Source: Balneolales bacterium
GTDB lineage: Bacteria > Bacteroidota > Rhodothermia > Balneolales > Natronogracilivirgulaceae
Assembly: GCA_007131535.1 (NCBI GenBank)
Contig: SLQI01000001.1
Location: 1-5,857, forward strand
Direction: 5' to 3'
Length of the DNA stretch: 5,857 nt
Shown here piece after piece: positions 4,790 through 5,857 of this stretch (positions within the stretch are counted from its first letter, which is position 1; every line of letters starts with the position of its first letter). Under the pieces are notes generated by a model. The model made no database searches and was not told the DNA's origin. It saw only the letters and a program-made list of their open reading frames with translations. The position numbers and the translations under genes were made by a program.

Positions 4790-5665
4790 ATGGAACTTAC
4801 CTCAAAACATTTCGACAACTTTTCTCTTTATACTATTGATTGTGGACGATTTAAGCTCGATGGCGGTGCCATGTTCGGCGTGGTTCCCAAAACACTTTGG
4901 GCCAAACAAATACCTGCTGATGACAAAAACCGCATCCACATGGCCTTACGCTGCCTGCTGATTCAATCGCGGCAAACCGGTCGCAATTACCTGATTGATA
5001 CCGGAATCGGCAGTAAGTTTGATGATAAGTTCAATAAGATTTACGGGGTTGATACCAGAGAATACAACCTCGATGCTTCGCTCAAATATCACGGTTTTTC
5101 CCGGGAGGATATCACCGATATTATTTTCACCCATCTTCATTTTGATCATTGCGGGGGAACCACCGAATGGCAGAACGGGGAGTCGATTATCGCTTTTCCT
5201 AAGGCAAATTTGTGGGTGACCAAAACCCACTGGGAAACCGCCATCAAGCCTAATGCGCGTGAAAAAGCCAGCTTCCTCAAAGAAAACATCGAGCCGCTGG
5301 CAAAAAGTGACCAACTTCAATTAATTGATGAGGGTTACGAATTTGAGCCGGGTCTTACCCACCGGATCGTCAACGGGCACACCATTGGTCAACAGCTGCC
5401 GTACCTCCGGGCCGGCTCCACACACCTTATGTTCGCCGGAGATTTATTCCCCACCTTCGCGCACCTGCCGGTACCCTGGGTAATGGGTTACGATATGCGG
5501 CCGATCAATACGCTTGAGGAAAAAGCTCAGATTCTGCCTGAATGCGAGTCTACTCCCATCCACCTTTTTATGGAACACGACGCGCAGCAAGAAGTCATCA
5601 CCGTGCGAAAAGAAGGGAAAAACTTCACCATGGACAAAGGGATGACACTGGAAGATCTCCCGTAA
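4790..5665 (+). CDS. Metallo-beta-lactamase-fold hydrolase (AHL-lactonase/YtnP-like branch)
   Basis: The protein is 291 aa, the usual size. The dinuclear metal motif HLHFDH (H115, H117, D119, H120) sits in IIFTHLHFDHCGG. Further ligands are H197 (NGHTIGQ), D218 (FAGDLFP) and H263 (FMEHD), giving the complete set for a two-metal hydrolase. LIDTGIG (68-74) is the preceding beta-strand loop typical of lactonase-like members. There is no signal peptide, so it is cytoplasmic. The arrangement resembles proteins annotated as MBL-fold hydrolases or quorum-quenching lactonases, but lactonase activity cannot be inferred from the fold alone. Another ester, thioester or phosphoester substrate is equally possible. 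The ATG at 4790 is 57 bp after the Lon-domain gene with no terminator hairpin between, and a strong terminator follows, so it is probably the last gene of the transcript. No Shine-Dalgarno is seen. Confidence 0.93.
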   Translation: MELTSKHFDNFSLYTIDCGRFKLDGGAMFGVVPKTLWAKQIPADDKNRIHMALRCLLIQSRQTGRNYLIDTGIGSKFDDKFNKIYGVDTREYNLDASLKYHGFSREDITDIIFTHLHFDHCGGTTEWQNGESIIAFPKANLWVTKTHWETAIKPNAREKASFLKENIEPLAKSDQLQLIDEGYEFEPGLTHRIVNGHTIGQQLPYLRAGSTHLMFAGDLFPTFAHLPVPWVMGYDMRPINTLEEKAQILPECESTPIHLFMEHDAQQEVITVRKEGKNFTMDKGMTLEDLP

Positions 5666-5695
5666 CTTGTTTTCATACAGGCATTGCTGTACCCA

Positions 5696-5736
5696 GCCCC
5701 GGCCGTCCGACTTTTGATTGCCGGGGCAGTTTTTTT
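5696..5736 (+). terminator. Rho-independent terminator after the MBL-fold hydrolase gene
   Basis: GCCCCGGC (5696-5703) and GCCGGGGC (5720-5727) form a perfect, all-G/C 8-bp stem with a 16-nt loop. Two bases later comes a run of seven T (5730-5736). It lies 30 bp after the stop codon on the same strand. This is the only textbook intrinsic terminator in the window. Confidence 0.93.
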
Positions 5737-5753
5737 ATTAGTGTCTGTAAGAA

Positions 5754-5857
5754 AACTCATGATGTCATTTGGAAACAACAGGTAATTAAGGTAAATCAGT
5801 AGATTAAGAAAAATTGGGTATTTGGCTCCATGAGTTGCTTTAAACCCAATTACCTGA
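5754..5857. repeat. Cluster of overlapping inverted repeats at the right edge
   Basis: Three perfect dyads share about 104 nt: AACTCATG (5754-5761) with CATGAGTT (5829-5836), CAGGTAATT (5779-5787) with AATTACCTG (5848-5856), and AATTGGGT (5812-5819) with ACCCAATT (5844-5851). The first crosses the other two, and the last two share bases 5848-5851, so not all can form at once except as a pseudoknot or alternative folds. There is no ORF and no known RNA family that I recognise. It could be the leader of a gene beyond the window, an extragenic repeat, or chance in AT-rich sequence. Confidence 0.4.

Noticed and set aside
4946..5320. 124-aa minus-strand ORF inside the MBL hydrolase gene
   Set aside because: It is an antisense shadow of a gene with a full set of metal ligands.
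5542..5802. ORFs on both strands across the end of the MBL gene and the terminator
   Set aside because: They run through a strong intrinsic terminator, and their sequences are low-complexity shadow translations with no family likeness.

Overview
The window suggests a member of the Bacteroidota/Balneolota-Rhodothermota side of the bacterial tree. This is an inference with moderate confidence. It rests on mid-range base composition, no convincing Shine-Dalgarno sequence in front of any of the five visible start codons, a short stand-alone MerR-type regulator of the kind common in that group, and mostly non-encoded tRNA CCA ends. No rRNA or marker gene is present to settle it.

Layout. Positions 1-603 (+) hold the C-terminal half of a family 4 glycosyltransferase that enters from beyond the left edge. 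Positions 804-1481 (+) hold a compact array of six tRNA genes: Pro(TGG), Arg(TCT), Cys(GCA), Glu(TTC), His(GTG) and a second, identical Glu(TTC). A possible promoter lies directly after the glycosyltransferase stop. Both Glu genes are followed by related palindromic sequence built from degenerate 7-8 nt CAGT units, the second forming a large imperfect hairpin. A partial copy of the 5' end of tRNA-Arg lies just ahead of the intact gene, and an inverted repeat brackets tRNA-Pro. Positions 1763-3531 (-) carry a translationally coupled pair: a GtrB/DPM1-like family 2 glycosyltransferase with two C-terminal membrane helices, overlapping by 4 bp (ATGA) a class I SAM-dependent methyltransferase with a hydrophobic C-terminal region. 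Positions 3749-5665 (+) carry a MerR-type regulator, a stand-alone Lon N-terminal (substrate-binding) domain protein and a metallo-beta-lactamase-fold hydrolase, ended by a strong intrinsic terminator. The last ~100 nt contain several overlapping inverted repeats and no gene.

How it fits together. The two glycosyltransferases and the methyltransferase suggest envelope polysaccharide or glycolipid work, with the tRNA array lying between the end of one glycan locus and this pair. The three rightmost genes are close together (27 bp and 57 bp gaps) and could be one transcript, but their functions do not form an obvious pathway. The coding content is ordinary. The most unusual part is the tRNA array, with its duplicated Glu gene, tRNA-like remnant, bracketed tRNA-Pro and associated palindromes. 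I see no evidence for a new defence, mobile or biosynthetic system.
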